Part shown: positions 1 to 13,600 of the stretch, piece by piece
How the letters are laid out: each line of letters opens with the position of its first letter
Position numbering within the stretch: the stretch's first letter is position 1
Assembly (NCBI RefSeq): GCF_027744825.2
Contig: NC_071349.1
Coordinates: forward strand, 2,294,001-2,358,000
Length of the DNA: 64,000 nucleotides
Reading direction: 5' to 3'
Origin: Synchiropus splendidus
Lineage: Eukaryota > Chordata > Actinopteri > Syngnathiformes > Callionymidae
Notes under the pieces: generated by a model
Told to the model about the DNA's origin: nothing
The model's database searches: none
Seen by the model: only the letters and a program-made list of their open reading frames with translations
Made by a program: the position numbers and the translations under genes

Positions 1-627
1 ACATGAAATTTTCTCCTCCCACTATAGCAGAAAGGGTATTTCTAGTAGTTGCACATCAAATCTAAGCTGTCTGAAGTGTTTTTCCAAAGTTATCAATATT
101 TTTATGTTTGGCTTTCCGGAATCGACCTTATCTCAGGCTGAAAACGCGTTTCCTGCATTGTGGCATAACTTTGCATGGAAGCTTCAGAACATGAAATTTT
201 AACCTCCCACTGTAGCAGAAAGTGTCTTTCTAGTAGTTGCACATCAAATCTAAGCTGTCTGAAGTGTTTTTCCAAAGTTATCAACATTTTTATGTTTGGC
301 GTTCTGGAACCCACCTAATCTCAGGCTGAAAACGCGTTTTCTGCACTGTGCCATAACTTTGCAGGCAAGCTTCAGAACATGAAATTTTCACCTCCCACAA
401 TATCAGAAAGGGTATTTCTAATAGTTGCACATCAAATCTAAGTTGTCTGAAGTGTTTTTCCAAAGTTATCAACATTCTTATGTTTGGCGTTCCGGAATCA
501 ACCTTATCGCAGACTGAAAACGTGTTTTCTGCATTGTGCCATAACTTTGCAGGGAAACTTCAGAACATGAAATTTTCACGTCCAACTATAGCAGAAAGGT
601 TCTTTCTAGTAGTTGCACATCAAATCT

Positions 628-1379
628 AAGCTGTCTGAAGTGTTTTTCGAAAGTTATCAACATTTTTATGTTTGGCGTTCCTGAATCGACCTTATCTCAG
701 GCTGAAAACACGTTTTCTGCATTGTGCCATAACTTTGCAGGGAAGCTTCAGAACATGAAATTTTCAACTCCCACTACAGCAGAAAGGGTCTTTCTAGTAG
801 TTGCACGTCAAATCTAAGCTGTCTGAAGTGTTTTTCCAAAGTTATCAACATTTTTATGTTTGGCATTCCAGAATCGACCTTATCTCTGGCTGAAAACGCG
901 TTTTCTGCATTGTGCCATAACTTTGCAGGGAAACATCAGAACATGAAATTTTCACCTCCCACTATAGCAGAAAGGGTCTTTCTAGTAGTTGCACATCAAA
1001 TCTAAGCTGTCTGAAGTGTTTTTCGAAAGTTATCAACATTTTTATGTTTGGCGTTCTTGAATCGACCTTATCTCAGGCTGAAAACACGTTTTCTGCATTG
1101 TGCCATAACTTTGCAGGGAAGCTTCAGAACATGAAATTTTCAACTCCCACTACAGCAGAAAGGGTCTTTCTAGTAGTTGCACGTCAAATCTAAGCTGTCT
1201 GAAGTGTTTTTCCAAAGTTATCAACATTTTTATGTTTGGCATTCCAGAATCGACCTTATCTCAGGCTGAAAACGCGTTTCCTGGATTGTTGCATAACTTT
1301 GCAGGGATGCTTCAGAACATGAAATGTTCGCCTCCCACTATAGCAGATAGGGTCTTTCGAGGAGTTGCACATCAAATCT
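628..1379. repeat. 376-bp dimer, two tandem copies
   Basis: Monomers at 628 and 1004 share AAAACACGTT, CAACTCCCACTACAGC and GCACGTCAAATC. The following monomers at 816 and 1192 share GGCATTCCAGAATC. The offset is exactly 376 bp (2 x 188). The second half of the second copy diverges after about 1270 (CCTGGATTGTTGCAT). A third, separate copy of the dimer lies at 3340-3715. Confidence 0.85.
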
Positions 1380-1648
1380 AAGCTGTCTGAAGTGTTTTTC
1401 CAAAGTTATCAACATTTTTATGTTTGGCGTTCTGGAACCCACCTAATCTCAGGCTGAAAACGCGTTTTCTGCACTGTGCCATAACTTTGCAGGGAAGCTT
1501 ATGTTTGGCGTTCCAGAAACAACCTTATCTCAGGCTGAAAATGCGTTTTACATATTTTGCCATAACTTTGCAGGGAAGCTTCAGAACATGAAATTTTAAC
1601 ATCCCACTATAGCAGAAAGGGTCTTTCTAGTAGTTGCACATCAAATCT
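1380..1648. repeat. Truncated-monomer junction (81-bp remnant), outlying copy
   Basis: The monomer starting at 1380 runs to position 121 (AAGCTT, ending at 1500) and then jumps to position 41 of the unit (ATGTTTGGCG, from 1501). This removes 107 bp and leaves an extra 81 bp over one full monomer. The same junction, followed by CCAGAAACAACC and TTTTACATATTTTGCC, marks each core HOR unit, so this copy is a relative lying outside the core. The two joined sites share TT, consistent with a short-homology deletion. Confidence 0.9.
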
Positions 1649-3339
1649 AAGCTGTCTGAAGTGTTTTTCCAAAGTTATCAACATTCTTATGTTTGGCGAT
1701 CCGGAATCAACCTTATCTCAGGCTCAAAACGCGTTTTACGCATTGTGCCATAACTTTGCAGGAAAGCTTCAGAACATGAAATTTTCAACTCCCACTATAG
1801 CAGAAAGGGTCTTTCTAGTAGTTGCACATCAAATCTAAGCTGTCTGAAGTGTTTTTCCAAAGTTATCAATATTTTTATGTTTGGCTTTCCGGAATCGACC
1901 TTATCTCAGGCTGAAAACGCGTTTTACATATTTTGCCATAACTTTGCAGGGAAGCTTCAGAAGATGAAATTTTAACATCCCACTATAGCAGAAAGTGTCT
2001 TTCTAGTAGTTGCACATCAAATCTAAGCTGTCTGAAGTGTTTTTCCAAAGTTATCAACATTTTTATGTTTGGTGTTCTGGAACCCACCTTATCTCAGGCT
2101 GAAAACGCATTTTCTGCATTGTGCCATAACTTTGCAGGGAGACTTCAGAACATGAAAATTTCTCCTCCCACTATAGCAGAAAGGGTATTTCTAGTAGTTG
2201 CACATCAAATCTAAGTTGTCTGGAGTGTTTTTCGAAAGTTATCAACATTCTTATGTTTGGCGTTCCGGAATCAACCTTATCTCAGACTGAAAACGTGTTT
2301 TCTGCATTGTGCCATAACTTTGCAGGGAAACTTCAGAACATGAAATTTTCACCTCCAACTATAGCAGAAAGGGTCTTTCTAGTAGTTGCACATCAAATCT
2401 AAGCTGTTTGAAGTGTTTTTCCAAAGTTATCAATATTTTTATGTTTGGCTTTCCGGAATCGACCTTATCTCAGGCTGAAAACGCGTTTCCTGCATTGTGG
2501 CATAACTTTGCAGGGATGCTTCAGAACATGAAATTTTCACCTCCCACTGTAGCAGAAAGGGTCTTTCTAGTAGTTGCACATCAAATCTAAGCTGTCTGAA
2601 GTGTTTTTCCAAAGTTATCAACATTTTTATGTGTGGCATTCCAGAATCGACCTTATCTCTCGCTGAAAACGCGTTTTCTGCATTGTGCCATAACTTTGCA
2701 GGGAAACTTCAGAACATGAAATTTTCACCTCCCACTATAGCAGAAAGGGTCTTTCTAGTAGTTGCACATCAAATCTAAGCTGTTTGAAGTGTTTTTCCAA
2801 AATTATCAACATTTTTATGTTTGGCGTTCCGGAATCAACCTTGTCTCAGGCTGAAAACGCGTTTGACGCATTGTGTCATAACTGTGCAGGAAAGCTTCAG
2901 AACATGAAATTTTCAACTCCCACTATAGCTGAAAGGGTTTTTCTAATAGTTGCACATCAAATCTAAGCTGTCTGAAGTGTTTTTCCAAAGTTATCAACAT
3001 TCTTATGTTTGGCGTTTCGGAATCAATCTTATCTCAGGCTGAAAACGCGTTTTCAGCATTGTGCCATCACTTTGCAGGAAAGCTGCAGAATATAAAATTC
3101 TCACCTCCCACTATAGCAGAAAGGGTCTTTCTAGTAGTTGCAATCAAATCTAAGCTGTCTGAAGTGTTTTTTCAATGTTATCAACATTTTTATGTTTGGC
3201 GTGCCGGAATCGATCTTATCTCAAGCTGAATACGCGATTTACGCATTCTGCCATAACTTTGCAGGGAATCTTCAGAACACGAAATTTTCATATCCGACTA
3301 TAGCAGAAAGGGTCTTTCTAGTAGTTGCACATAAAATCT

Positions 3340-3715
3340 AAGCTGTCTGAAGTGTTTTTCCAAAGTTATAAACATTTTTATGTTTGGCGTTCCTGAATCA
3401 ACCTTATCTCAGGCTGAAAACACGTTTTCTGCATTGTGCCATAACTTTGCAGGGAAGCTTCAAAACATGAAATTTTCAACTCCCACTACAGCAGAAAGGG
3501 TCTTTCTAGTAGTTGCACGTCAAATCTGAGCTGTCTGAAGTGTTTTTCCAAAGTTATCAACATTTTTATGTTTGGCATTCCAGAATCGACCTTATCTCTG
3601 GCTGAAAACGCGTTTTCTGCATTGTGCCATAACTTTCCAGGGAAACTTCAGAACATGAAATTTTCACCTCCCACTATAGCAGAAAGGGTCTTTCTAGAAG
3701 TTGCACATCAAATCT
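3340..3715. repeat. Third, dispersed copy of the 376-bp dimer
   Basis: This copy carries the same markers as the dimer at 628: AAAACACGTT, CTCCCACTACAGC, GCACGTCAAATC, then GGCATTCCAGAATC with CTCTGGCTG. It lies 2,712 bp downstream (14 x 188 + 80), close to whole monomers plus the 81-bp remnant at 1501, less about one base of small indels. Confidence 0.8.
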
Positions 3716-6700
3716 AAGCTGTCTGAAGTGTTTTTTCAAAGTTATCATATTTTTATGTTTGGCGTTCCGTAATTGACCTTGTCTCATGCTGAAAACGCGT
3801 TTTCTGCATTGTGCCATAACTTTGCAGGGAAGCTTCAGAACATGACATTTCAACATCCCACTATAGCAGAAAGGGTCTTTCTAGTAGTTGCACATCAAAT
3901 CTAAGCTGTTTGAAGTGTTTTTCCAAAGTTATCAACATTTTTATGTTTGGCGTTCCGGAATCAACCTTATCTCAGGCTGAAAACGCGTTTTCTGCATTGT
4001 GCCACAACTTTGCAGGGAAGCTTCAGAACATGAAATTTTCACCTCCCACTATAGCAGAAAGGGTCTTTCTAGTAGTTGCACATCAAATCTAAGCTGTCTG
4101 AAGTGTTTTTCCAAAGTTATCAACATTTTTATGATTGGCGTTCCGGAATCAACCTTATCTCAGGCTGAAAACGCGTTTTCTGCATTGTGCCATAACTTTG
4201 CAGGGAAGCTTCAGAACATGAAATGTTCACCTCCCACTATAGCAGAAAGGGTCTCTCTAGTAGTTGCACATCAAATCTAAGCTGTCTGAAGTGTTTTTCC
4301 AAAGCTATCAACATTTTTATGTTTGGCGTACCGGAATCGACCTTATGTGAGGCTGAAAACGCGTTTTCTGCATTGTGCCATAACTTTGCAGGGAAGCTTC
4401 AGAACATGAAATTTTCACCTCCCACTATAGCAGAAAGGGTCTTTATAGTAGTTGCACATCAAATCTAAGCTGTCTGAAGTGTTTTTCCAAAGATATCAAC
4501 ATTTTTATGTTTGGCGTTCCGGAACCCACCTTATCTCAGGCTGAAAACGCGTTTTACGCATTGTGCCATAACTTTTCAGGAAAGCTTCAGAACATGAAAT
4601 TTTCAACTCCCACTATAGCAGAAAGGGTCTTTCTAGTAGTTGCACATCAAATCTAAGCTGTCTGAAGTGTTTTTCCAAAGTTATCAATATTTTTATGTTT
4701 GGCTTTCCGGAATCGACATTATCTCAGGCTGAAAACGCGTTTCCTGCATCGTGGCATAACTTTGCAGGGATGCTTCAGAACATGAAATTTTCACCTCCCA
4801 CTGTAGCAGAAAGGGTCTTTCGAGTAGTTGCACATCAAATCTAAGCTGACTGATGTGTTTTTCCGAAGTTATTAACATTTTTATGTTTGGCGTTCCGGAA
4901 TCGACCTTATCTCAGGCTGTTAACGCCTTTTACACATTGTTTCATAACTTTGCCGGGAAGGTTGAGAACATCAAATTTTCACCTCCCACTATAGCAGAAA
5001 GGGTTTTTCTAGTAGTTGCACATCAAATCTAAGCTGTCTGAAGTGTTTTTCCAAAGTTATCAACATTTTTATGTTTGGCGTTCCGGAACCCACCGTATCT
5101 CAGGCTGTGACCGCGTTTTCTGCATTGTGGCATAACTTTGGAGGAAAGCTTCAGAACATGAAATTTTCAATTCCCATTATAGCAGAAAGGGTCTTTCTCG
5201 TACTTGCACATCAAATCTTAGCTGTCTGAAGTGTTTTTTGAAAGTTTTCAACATTTTTATGTTTGGCGTTCCTGAATCGACCTTATCTCAGGCTGAAAAT
5301 GCGTTTTCTGCAATGTGCCATAACTTTGCAGGGAAGTTTCAGAACATGAAATTTTCAACTCCCACTATAGCAGAATGGGTCTTTCTAGTAGTTGCACATC
5401 AAATCTAAGCTGTCTGAAGTGTTTTTCCAAATTTATCAAAATTTTTATGTTTGGCATTCCGGAATCGACCTTATCTCAGGCTGAAAACACGTTTTCTGCA
5501 TTGTGCCATAACTTTGCAGGGAAGCTTCAGAACATGACATTTTCACCTCCCACTATAGCAGAAAGGGTCTTTCTAGTAGTTGCACATCAAATCTAAGCTG
5601 TCTGAAGTGTTTTTCCAAAGTTATCAATATTTTTATGTTTGGCGTTTCGGAAACGACCTTATCTCAGGCTGAAAACGCATTTCCTGCATTGTGGCATAAC
5701 TTTGCAGGGAAGCTTCAAAACATGAAATTTTCACCTCCCACTGTAGCTAAAAGGGTCTTTCTAGTAGTTGCACATCAAATCTAAGCTGTCTGAAGTGATT
5801 TTCCAAAGTTATCAACACTTTTATGTTTGGCGTTCTGGAACCCACCTAATCTCCGGCTGAAAACGCGTTTCCTGCATTGTTGCATAACTTTGCAGGGATG
5901 CTTCAGAACATGAAATGTTCGCCTCCCACTATAGCAGATAGGGTCTTTCGAGGAGTTGCACATCAAATCTAAGCTGTCTGAAGTGTTTTTCCAAAGTTAT
6001 CAACATTTTTATGTTTGGCGTTCTGGAACCCACCTTATCTCAGGCTGAAAACGCGTTTTCTGCATTGTGCCATCACTTTGCAGGGAAGCTTCAGAACATG
6101 AAATTTTCACCTCCCACTATAGCAGAAAGTGTCTTTCTAGTAGTTGCACATCAAATCCAAGCTGTCTGAAGTGTTTTTCCAAAGTTATCAACATTTTTAT
6201 GTGTGGCGTTCAGGAACCCACCTTATCTCAGCCTGAAAACGCGTTTTACATATGTTGCCATAACTTTGCAGGGAAGCTTCAGAAGATGAAATTTTAACAT
6301 CCCACTATAGCAGAAAGGGTCTTTCTAGTAGTTGCACATAAAATCTAAGTTGTCTGAAGTGTTTTTCCAAAGTTATCAACATTCTTATGTTTGGCGTTCC
6401 GGAATCAACCTTATCTCAGACTGAAAAGGTGTTTTCTGCATTGTGCCATAACTTTGCAGGGATGCTTCAGAACATGAAATTTTCACCTCCAACTATAGCA
6501 GAAAGGGTCTTTCTAGTAGTTGCACATCAAATCTAAGCTGTCTGAAGTGTTTTTCCAAAGTTATCAACATTCTTATGTTTGGCGTTCCGGAATCAACCTT
6601 ATCTGAGACTGAAAACGCGTTTTACGCATTGTGCCATAACTTTGCAGGAAAGCTTCAGAACATTAAATTTTCAACTCCCACTATAGCAGAAAGGGTCTTT

Positions 6701-6843
6701 CGAGGAGTTGCACATCAAATCTAAGCTGTCTGAAGTGTTTTTCCAAAGTTATCAACATTTTTATGTTTGGCGTTCTGGAACCCACCTTATCTCAGGCTGA
6801 AAACGCCTTTTCTGCATTGTGCCATAACTTTGCAGGGAAGCTT

Positions 6844-9800
6844 ATGTTTGGCGTTCCAGAAACAACCTTATCTCAGGCTGAAAATACGTTTTACATATTT
6901 TGCCATAACTTTGCAGGGAAGCTTCAGAACATGAAATTTTGACATCCCACTATAGCAGAAAGGGTCTTTCTAGTAGTTGCACATCAAATCTAAGCTGTCT
7001 GTAGAGTTTTTCCTGAGTTATCAACATTTTCATGTTTGGCGTTCTGAAATCAACCTCATCTCAGGCTGAAAACGCGTTTTACGCATTGTGCCATAACTTT
7101 GCAGGGAAGCTTCAGAACATGATATTTTCGCCTCCCACTATAGCAGAAAGGGTCTTTCTCGTAGTTGCACATCAAATCTAAGCTGTCTGAAGTGTTTTTC
7201 CAAAGTTATCAACATTTTTATGTTTGGCGTTCTGGAAACCACCTTATCTCAGGCTGAAAACAGGTTTTCTGCATTGTGCCATGACTTTGCAGGGAAGCTT
7301 CAGAACATGAAATTTTCACCTCCCACTATAGCAGAAAGGGTCTTTCTCGTAGTTGCACATCAAATCTAAGCTGTCTGTAGAGTTTTTCCTGAGTTATCAA
7401 CATTTTTATGTTTGGCGTTCTGAAATCAACCTCATCTCAGGCTGAAAACGCGTTTTCTGCATTGTGCCATAACTTTGCAGGGAAGCTTTAGAACATGAAA
7501 TTTTCACCTTCCACTTCAGCAGAATGGGTCTTTCTAGTAGTTGCACATCAAATCTAAGCTGTCTGTAGAGTTTTTCCTGAGTTATCAACATTTTTATGTT
7601 TGGCGTTCCGGAATCGACCTTATCTCAGGCAGAAAACGCGTTTTCTGCATTGTGCCATAACTTTGCAGGGAAGCTTTAGAACATGAAATTTTCACTTCCC
7701 ACTAGAGCAGAAAGGGTATTTCTAGTAGTTGCACATCAAATCTAAGCTGTCTGTAGAGTTTTTCCTGAGTTATCAACATTTTTATGTTTGGCGTTCTGAA
7801 ATCAACCTCATCTCAGGCTGAAAACGCGTTTTACGCATTGTGCCATAACTTTGCAGGGAAGCTTCAGAACATGATATTTTCTCCTCCCACTATATCAGAA
7901 AGGGTCTTTCTCGTAGTTGCACATCAAATCTAAGCTGTCTGAAGTGTTTTTCCAAAGTTATCTACATTTTGATGTTTGGCGTTCCGGAATCGACCTTATC
8001 TGACGCTGAAAACGCGTTTTCTGCATTTTGCCATAACTTCGCAGGGAAGCTTCAGAACATGAAATTTTCACCTCCCATGATAGCAGAAAGGGTCTTTCGA
8101 GTAGTTGCACATCAAATCTATGCTGTCTGAAGTGTTTTTCCAAATTTATCAACATTTTGATGTTTGGCGTTCCGGAATCGACCTTATCTGAGGATGAAAA
8201 CGCGTTTTCTGCATTGTGCCAAAACTTTGTAGGTAAGCTCCAGAACATGAAATTTTCACCTCCCACTATAGCAGAAAGGGTCTTTCTAGTAGTTGCACAT
8301 CAAATCTAAGCTGTCTGAAGTGTTTTTCCAAAGTTATCAACATTTTTATGTTTGGCGTTCTGGAACCCACCTTATCTCAGGATGAAAACGCGTTTTCTGC
8401 ATTGTGCCATAACTTTTTAGGGAGACTTCAGAACATGAAATTTTCTCCTCCCACTATAGCAGAAAGGGTATTTCTAGTAGTTGCACATCAAATCTAAGCT
8501 GTCTGAAGTGTTTTTCGAAAGTTTTCAACATTTTTATGTTTGGTGTTCCTGAATCGACCTTATCTCAGGCCGAAAACGCGTTTTCTGCATTGTGCCATAA
8601 CTTTGCAGGGAAGCTTCAGAACATGAAAATTTCACCTCCCACTATAGCAGAAAGGGTCTTTCGAGTAGGTGCACATCAAATCAAAGCTGTTTGAAGTGTT
8701 TTTCCAAAGTTATCAACACTTTTATGTTTGGCGTTCCGGAATCGACCTTATCTCAGGCTGAAAACACGATTTACGCATTCTGCCATAACTTTGCAGGGAA
8801 GCTTCAGAACATGAAATTTTTACCTCCCACTATAGCAGAAACGGTCTTTCTAGTAGTTGCACATCAAATCTAAGCTGTCTGTAGAGTTTTTCCAAAGTTA
8901 TCAACATTTTTATGTTTGGCGATTTGAAATCTACCTCATCTCAGGCTCAAAATGCGTTTAACGCATTGTGCCATAACTTTGCAGGGAAGCTTCAGAAAAT
9001 GAAATTTTAACCTCCCACTATAGCAGAAAGGGTCTTTCTAGTAGTTGCACATCAAATCTAAGCTGTCGGAAGTGTTTTTCCAAAGTTATCAACATTTTTA
9101 TGTTTGGCGTTTCGGAATTGACCTTATCTCCGGCTGAAAACGCGTTTTCTGCATTGTGCCATAACTTTGCAGGGAAGCTTAAGAACATTAAATTTTCACC
9201 TCCCACTAGAGCAGAAAGGGTATTTCTAGTAGTTGCACATCAAATATAAGCTGTCTGTAGACTTTTTCCTGAGTTAACAACATTTTTATGTTTGGCGTTC
9301 TGAAATCAACCTCATCTCAGGCTGAAAACGCGTTTCACGCATTGTGCCATAACTTTGCAGGGAAGCTTCAGAACATGATATTTTCACCTCCCACTAAAGC
9401 AGAAAGGGTCTTTCTCGTATTTGCACATCAAAACTAAGCTGTCTGAAGTGTTTTTCGAAAGTTTTCAACATTTTTATGTTTGGTGTTCCTGAATCGACCT
9501 TATCTCAGGCCGAAAACGCGTTTTCTGCATTGTGCCATAACTTTGCAGGGAAGCTTCAGAACATGAAAGTTTCACCTCCCACTATAGCAAAAATGGTCTT
9601 TCTAGTAGTTGCACATCAAATCTAAGCTGTCTGAAGTGTTTTTCCAAAGTTATCAACATTTTTATGTTTGGCGTTCTGAAATCAACCTCATCTCAGGCTG
9701 AAAACGCGTTTAACGCATTGTGCCATAACTTTGCAGGGAAGCTTCAGAAAATGAAATGTTCGCCTCCCACTATAGCAGATAGGGTCTTTCGAGGAGTTGC

Positions 9801-10684
9801 ACATCAAATCTAAGCTGTCTGAAGTGTTTTTCCAAAGTTATCAACATTTTTATGTTTGGCGTTCTGGAACCCACCTTATCTCAGGCTGAAAACGCGTTTT
9901 CTGCATTGTGCCATCACTTTGCAGGGAAGCTTCAGAACATGAAATTTTCACCTCCCACTATAGCAGAAAGTGTCTTTCTAGTAGTTGCACATCAAATCTA
10001 AGCTGTCTGAAGTGTTTTTCCAAAGTTATCAACATTTTTATGTGTGGCGTTCAGGAACCCACCTTATCTCAGCCTGAAAACGCGTTTTACATATGTTGCC
10101 ATAACTTTGCAGGGAAGCTTCAGAAGATGAAATTTTAACATCCCACTATAGCAGAAAGGGTCTTTCTAGTAGTTGCACATAAAATCTAAGTTGTCTGAAG
10201 TGTTTTTCCAAAGTTATCAACATTCTTATGTTTGGCGTTCCGGAATCAACCTTATCTCAGACTGAAAAGGTGTTTTCTGCATTGTGCCATAACTTTGCAG
10301 GGATGCTTCAGAACATGAAATTTTCACCTCCAACTATAGCAGAAAGGGTCTTTCTAGTAGTTGCACATCAAATCTAAGCTGTCTGAAGTGTTTTTCCAAA
10401 GTTATCAACATTCTTATGTTTGGCGTTCCGGAATCAACCTTATCTGAGACTGAAAACGGGTTTTACGCATTGTGCCATAACTTTGCAGGAAAGCTTCAGA
10501 ACATTAAATTTTCAACTCCCACTATAGCAGAAAGGGTCTTTCGAGGAGTTGCACATCAAATCTAAGCTGTCTGAAGTGTTTTTCCAAAGTTATCAACATT
10601 TTTATGTTTGGCGTTCTGGAACCCACCTTATCTCAGGCTGAAAACGCCTTTTCTGCATTGTGCCATAACTTTGCAGGGAAGCTT
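6844..10684. repeat. HOR unit 1 of M1 (3,841 bp)
   Basis: The unit is anchored on the truncated junction AAGCTT|ATGTTT. Its length is 20 x 188 + 81. It has a single copy of the monomer with AAAACAGGTTTT and CCATGACTTT (7261), where later units have two, 752 bp apart. It retains the pair of TTTCGAGGAG markers at 9791 and 10543, also 752 bp apart. Other type monomers include GATGTTTGGCG (around 7970 and 8160), GGTGTTCCTG with GGCCG (8541, 9482), and GGCGATTTG (8919). Confidence 0.9.
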
Positions 10685-13600
10685 ATGTTTGGCGTTCCAG
10701 AAACAACCTTATCTCAGGCTGAAAATACGTTTTACATATTTTGCCATAACTTTGCAGGGAAGCTTCAGAACATGAAATTTTGACATCCCACTATAGCAGA
10801 AAGGGTCTTTCTAGTAGTTGCACATCAAATCTAAGCTGTCTGTAGAGTTTTTCCTGAGTTATCAACATTTTCATGTTTGGCGTTCTGAAATCAACCTCAT
10901 CTCAGGCTGAAAACGCGTTTTACGCATTGTGCCATAACTTTGCAGGGAAGCTTCAGAACATGATATTTTCGCCTCCCACTATAGCAGAAAGGGTCTTTCT
11001 CGTAGTTGCACATCAAATCTAAGCTGTCTGAAGTGTTTTTCCAAAGTTATCAACATTTTTATGTTTGGCGTTCTGGAAACCACCTTATCTCAGGCTGAAA
11101 ACAGGTTTTCTGCATTGTGCCATGACTTTGCAGGGAAGCTTCAGAACATGAAATTTTCACCTCCCACTATAGCAGAAAGGGTCTTTCTCGTAGTTGCACA
11201 TCAAATCTAAGCTGTCTGTAGAGTTTTTCCTGAGTTATCAACATTTTTATGTTTGGCGTTCTGAAATCAACCTCATCTCAGGCTGAAAACGCGTTTTCTG
11301 CATTGTGCCATAACTTTGCAGGGAAGCTTTAGAACATGAAATTTTCACCTCCCACTATAGCAGAAAGGGTCTTTCCAGTAGTTGCACATCAAATCTAAGC
11401 TGTCTGATGTGTTTTTCCTGAGTTATCAACATTTTTATGTTTGGCGTTTCGGAATCGACCTTATCTCAGGATGAAAAATCGTTTTCTGCATTGTCCCATA
11501 ACTTTGCAGGGAAGCTTCAGAACATGAAATTTTCTCCTCCCACTATAGCAGAAAGGGTCTTTCTAGTAGTTGCACATCAAATCTAAGCTGTCTGTAGAGT
11601 TTTTCCTGAGTTATCAACATTTTTATGTTTGGCGTTTCGGAATCGACCTTATCTCAGGCTGAAAACGCGTTTTACGCATTGTGCCATAACTTTGCAGGGA
11701 AGCTTCAGAACATGATATTTTCGCCTCCCACTATAGCAGAAAGGGTCTTTCTCGTAGTTGCACATCAAATCTAAGCTGTCTGAAGTGTTTTTCCAAAGTT
11801 ATCAACATTTTTATGTTTGGCGTTCTGGAAACCACCTTATCTCAGGCTGAAAACAGGTTTTCTGCATTGTGCCATGACTTTGCAGGGAAGCTTCAGAACA
11901 TGAAATTTTCACCTCCCACTATAGCAGAAAGGGTCTTTCTCGTAGTTGCACATCAAATCTAAGCTGTCTGTAGAGTTTTTCCTGAGTTATCAACATTTTT
12001 ATGTTTGGCGTTCTGAAATCAACCTCATCTCAGGCTGAAAACGCGTTTTCTGCATTGTGCCATAACTTTGCAGGGAAGCTTTAGAACATGAAATTTTCAC
12101 CTTCCACTTCAGCAGAAAGGGTCTTTCTAGTAGTTGCACATCAAATCTAAGCTGTCTGTAGAGTTTTTCCTGAGTTATCAACATTTTTATGTTTGGCGTT
12201 CCGGAATCGACCTTATCTCAGGCAGAAAACGCGTTTTCTGCATTGTGCCATAACTTTGCAGGGAAGCTTTAGAACATGAAATTTTCACTTCCCACTAGAG
12301 CAGAAAGGGTATTTCTAGTAGTTGCACATCAAATCTAAGCTGTCTGTAGAGTTTTTCCTGAGTTATCAACATTTTTATGTTTGGCGTTCTGAAATCAACC
12401 TCATCTCAGGCTGAAAACGCGTTTTACGCATTGTGCCATAACTTTGCAGGGAAGCTTCAGAACATGATATTTTCTCCTCCCACTATATCAGAAAGGGTCT
12501 TTCTCGTAGTTGCACATCAAATCTAAGCTGTCTGAAGTGTTTTTCCAAAGTTATCTACATTTTGATGTTTGGCGTTCCGGAATCGACCTTATCTGACGCT
12601 GAAAACGCGTTTTCTGCATTTTGCCATAACTTTGCAGGGAAGCTTCAGAACATGAAATTTTCACCTCCCATGATAGCAGAAAGGGTCTTTCGAGTAGTTG
12701 CACATCAAATCTATGCTGTCTGAAGTGTTTTTCCAAATTTATCAACATTTTGATGTTTGGCGTTCCGGAATCGACCTTATCTGAGGATGAAAACGCGTTT
12801 TCTGCATTGTGCCAAAACTTTGTAGGTAAGCTCCAGAACATGAAATTTTCACCTCCCACTATAGCAGAAAGGGTCTTTCTAGTAGTTGCACATCAAATCT
12901 AAGCTGTCTGAAGTGTTTTTCCAAAGTTATCAACATTTTTATGTTTGGCGTTCTGGAACCCACCTTATCTCAGGATGAAAACGCGTTTTCTGCATTGTGC
13001 CATAACTTTTTAGGGAGACTTCAGAACATGAAATTTTCTCCTCCCACTATAGCAGAAAGGGTATTTCTAGTAGTTGCACATCAAATCTAAGCTGTCTGAA
13101 GTGTTTTTCGAAAGTTTTCAACATTTTTATGTTTGGTGTTCCTGAATCGACCTTATCTCAGGCCGAAAACGCGTTTTCTGCATTGTGCCATAACTTTGCA
13201 GGGAAGCTTCAGAACATGAAAATTTCACCTCCCACTATAGCAGAAAGGGTCTTTCGAGTAGGTGCACATCAAATCAAAGCTGTTTGAAGTGTTTTTCCAA
13301 AGTTATCAACACTTTTATGTTTGGCGTTCCGGAATCGACCTTATCTCAGGCTGAAAACACGATTTACGCATTCTGCCATAACTTTGCAGGGAAGCTTCAG
13401 AACATGAAATTTTTACCTCCCACTATAGCAGAAACGGTCTTTCTAGTAGTTGCACATCAAATCTAAGCTGTCTGTAGAGTTTTTCCAAAGTTATCAACAT
13501 TTTTATGTTTGGCGATTTGAAATCTACCTCATCTCAGGCTCAAAATGCGTTTAACGCATTGTGCCATAACTTTGCAGGGAAGCTTCAGAAAATGAAATTT

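Larger units (their letters stand above)
1..4654. repeat. Domain 1: diverged monomers with local dimers
   Basis: About 25 monomers precede the homogenised core. Neighbours differ from each other at many positions, and no long HOR period is visible apart from a 376-bp dimer and one truncated-monomer junction at 1500/1501. The left end of the window cuts a monomer. Homology with the core begins at about 4655: upstream of this point the sequence reads GAAAGGG where the matching position before 20694 reads GATAGGG, so the break lies between about 4624 and 4687. Confidence 0.85.
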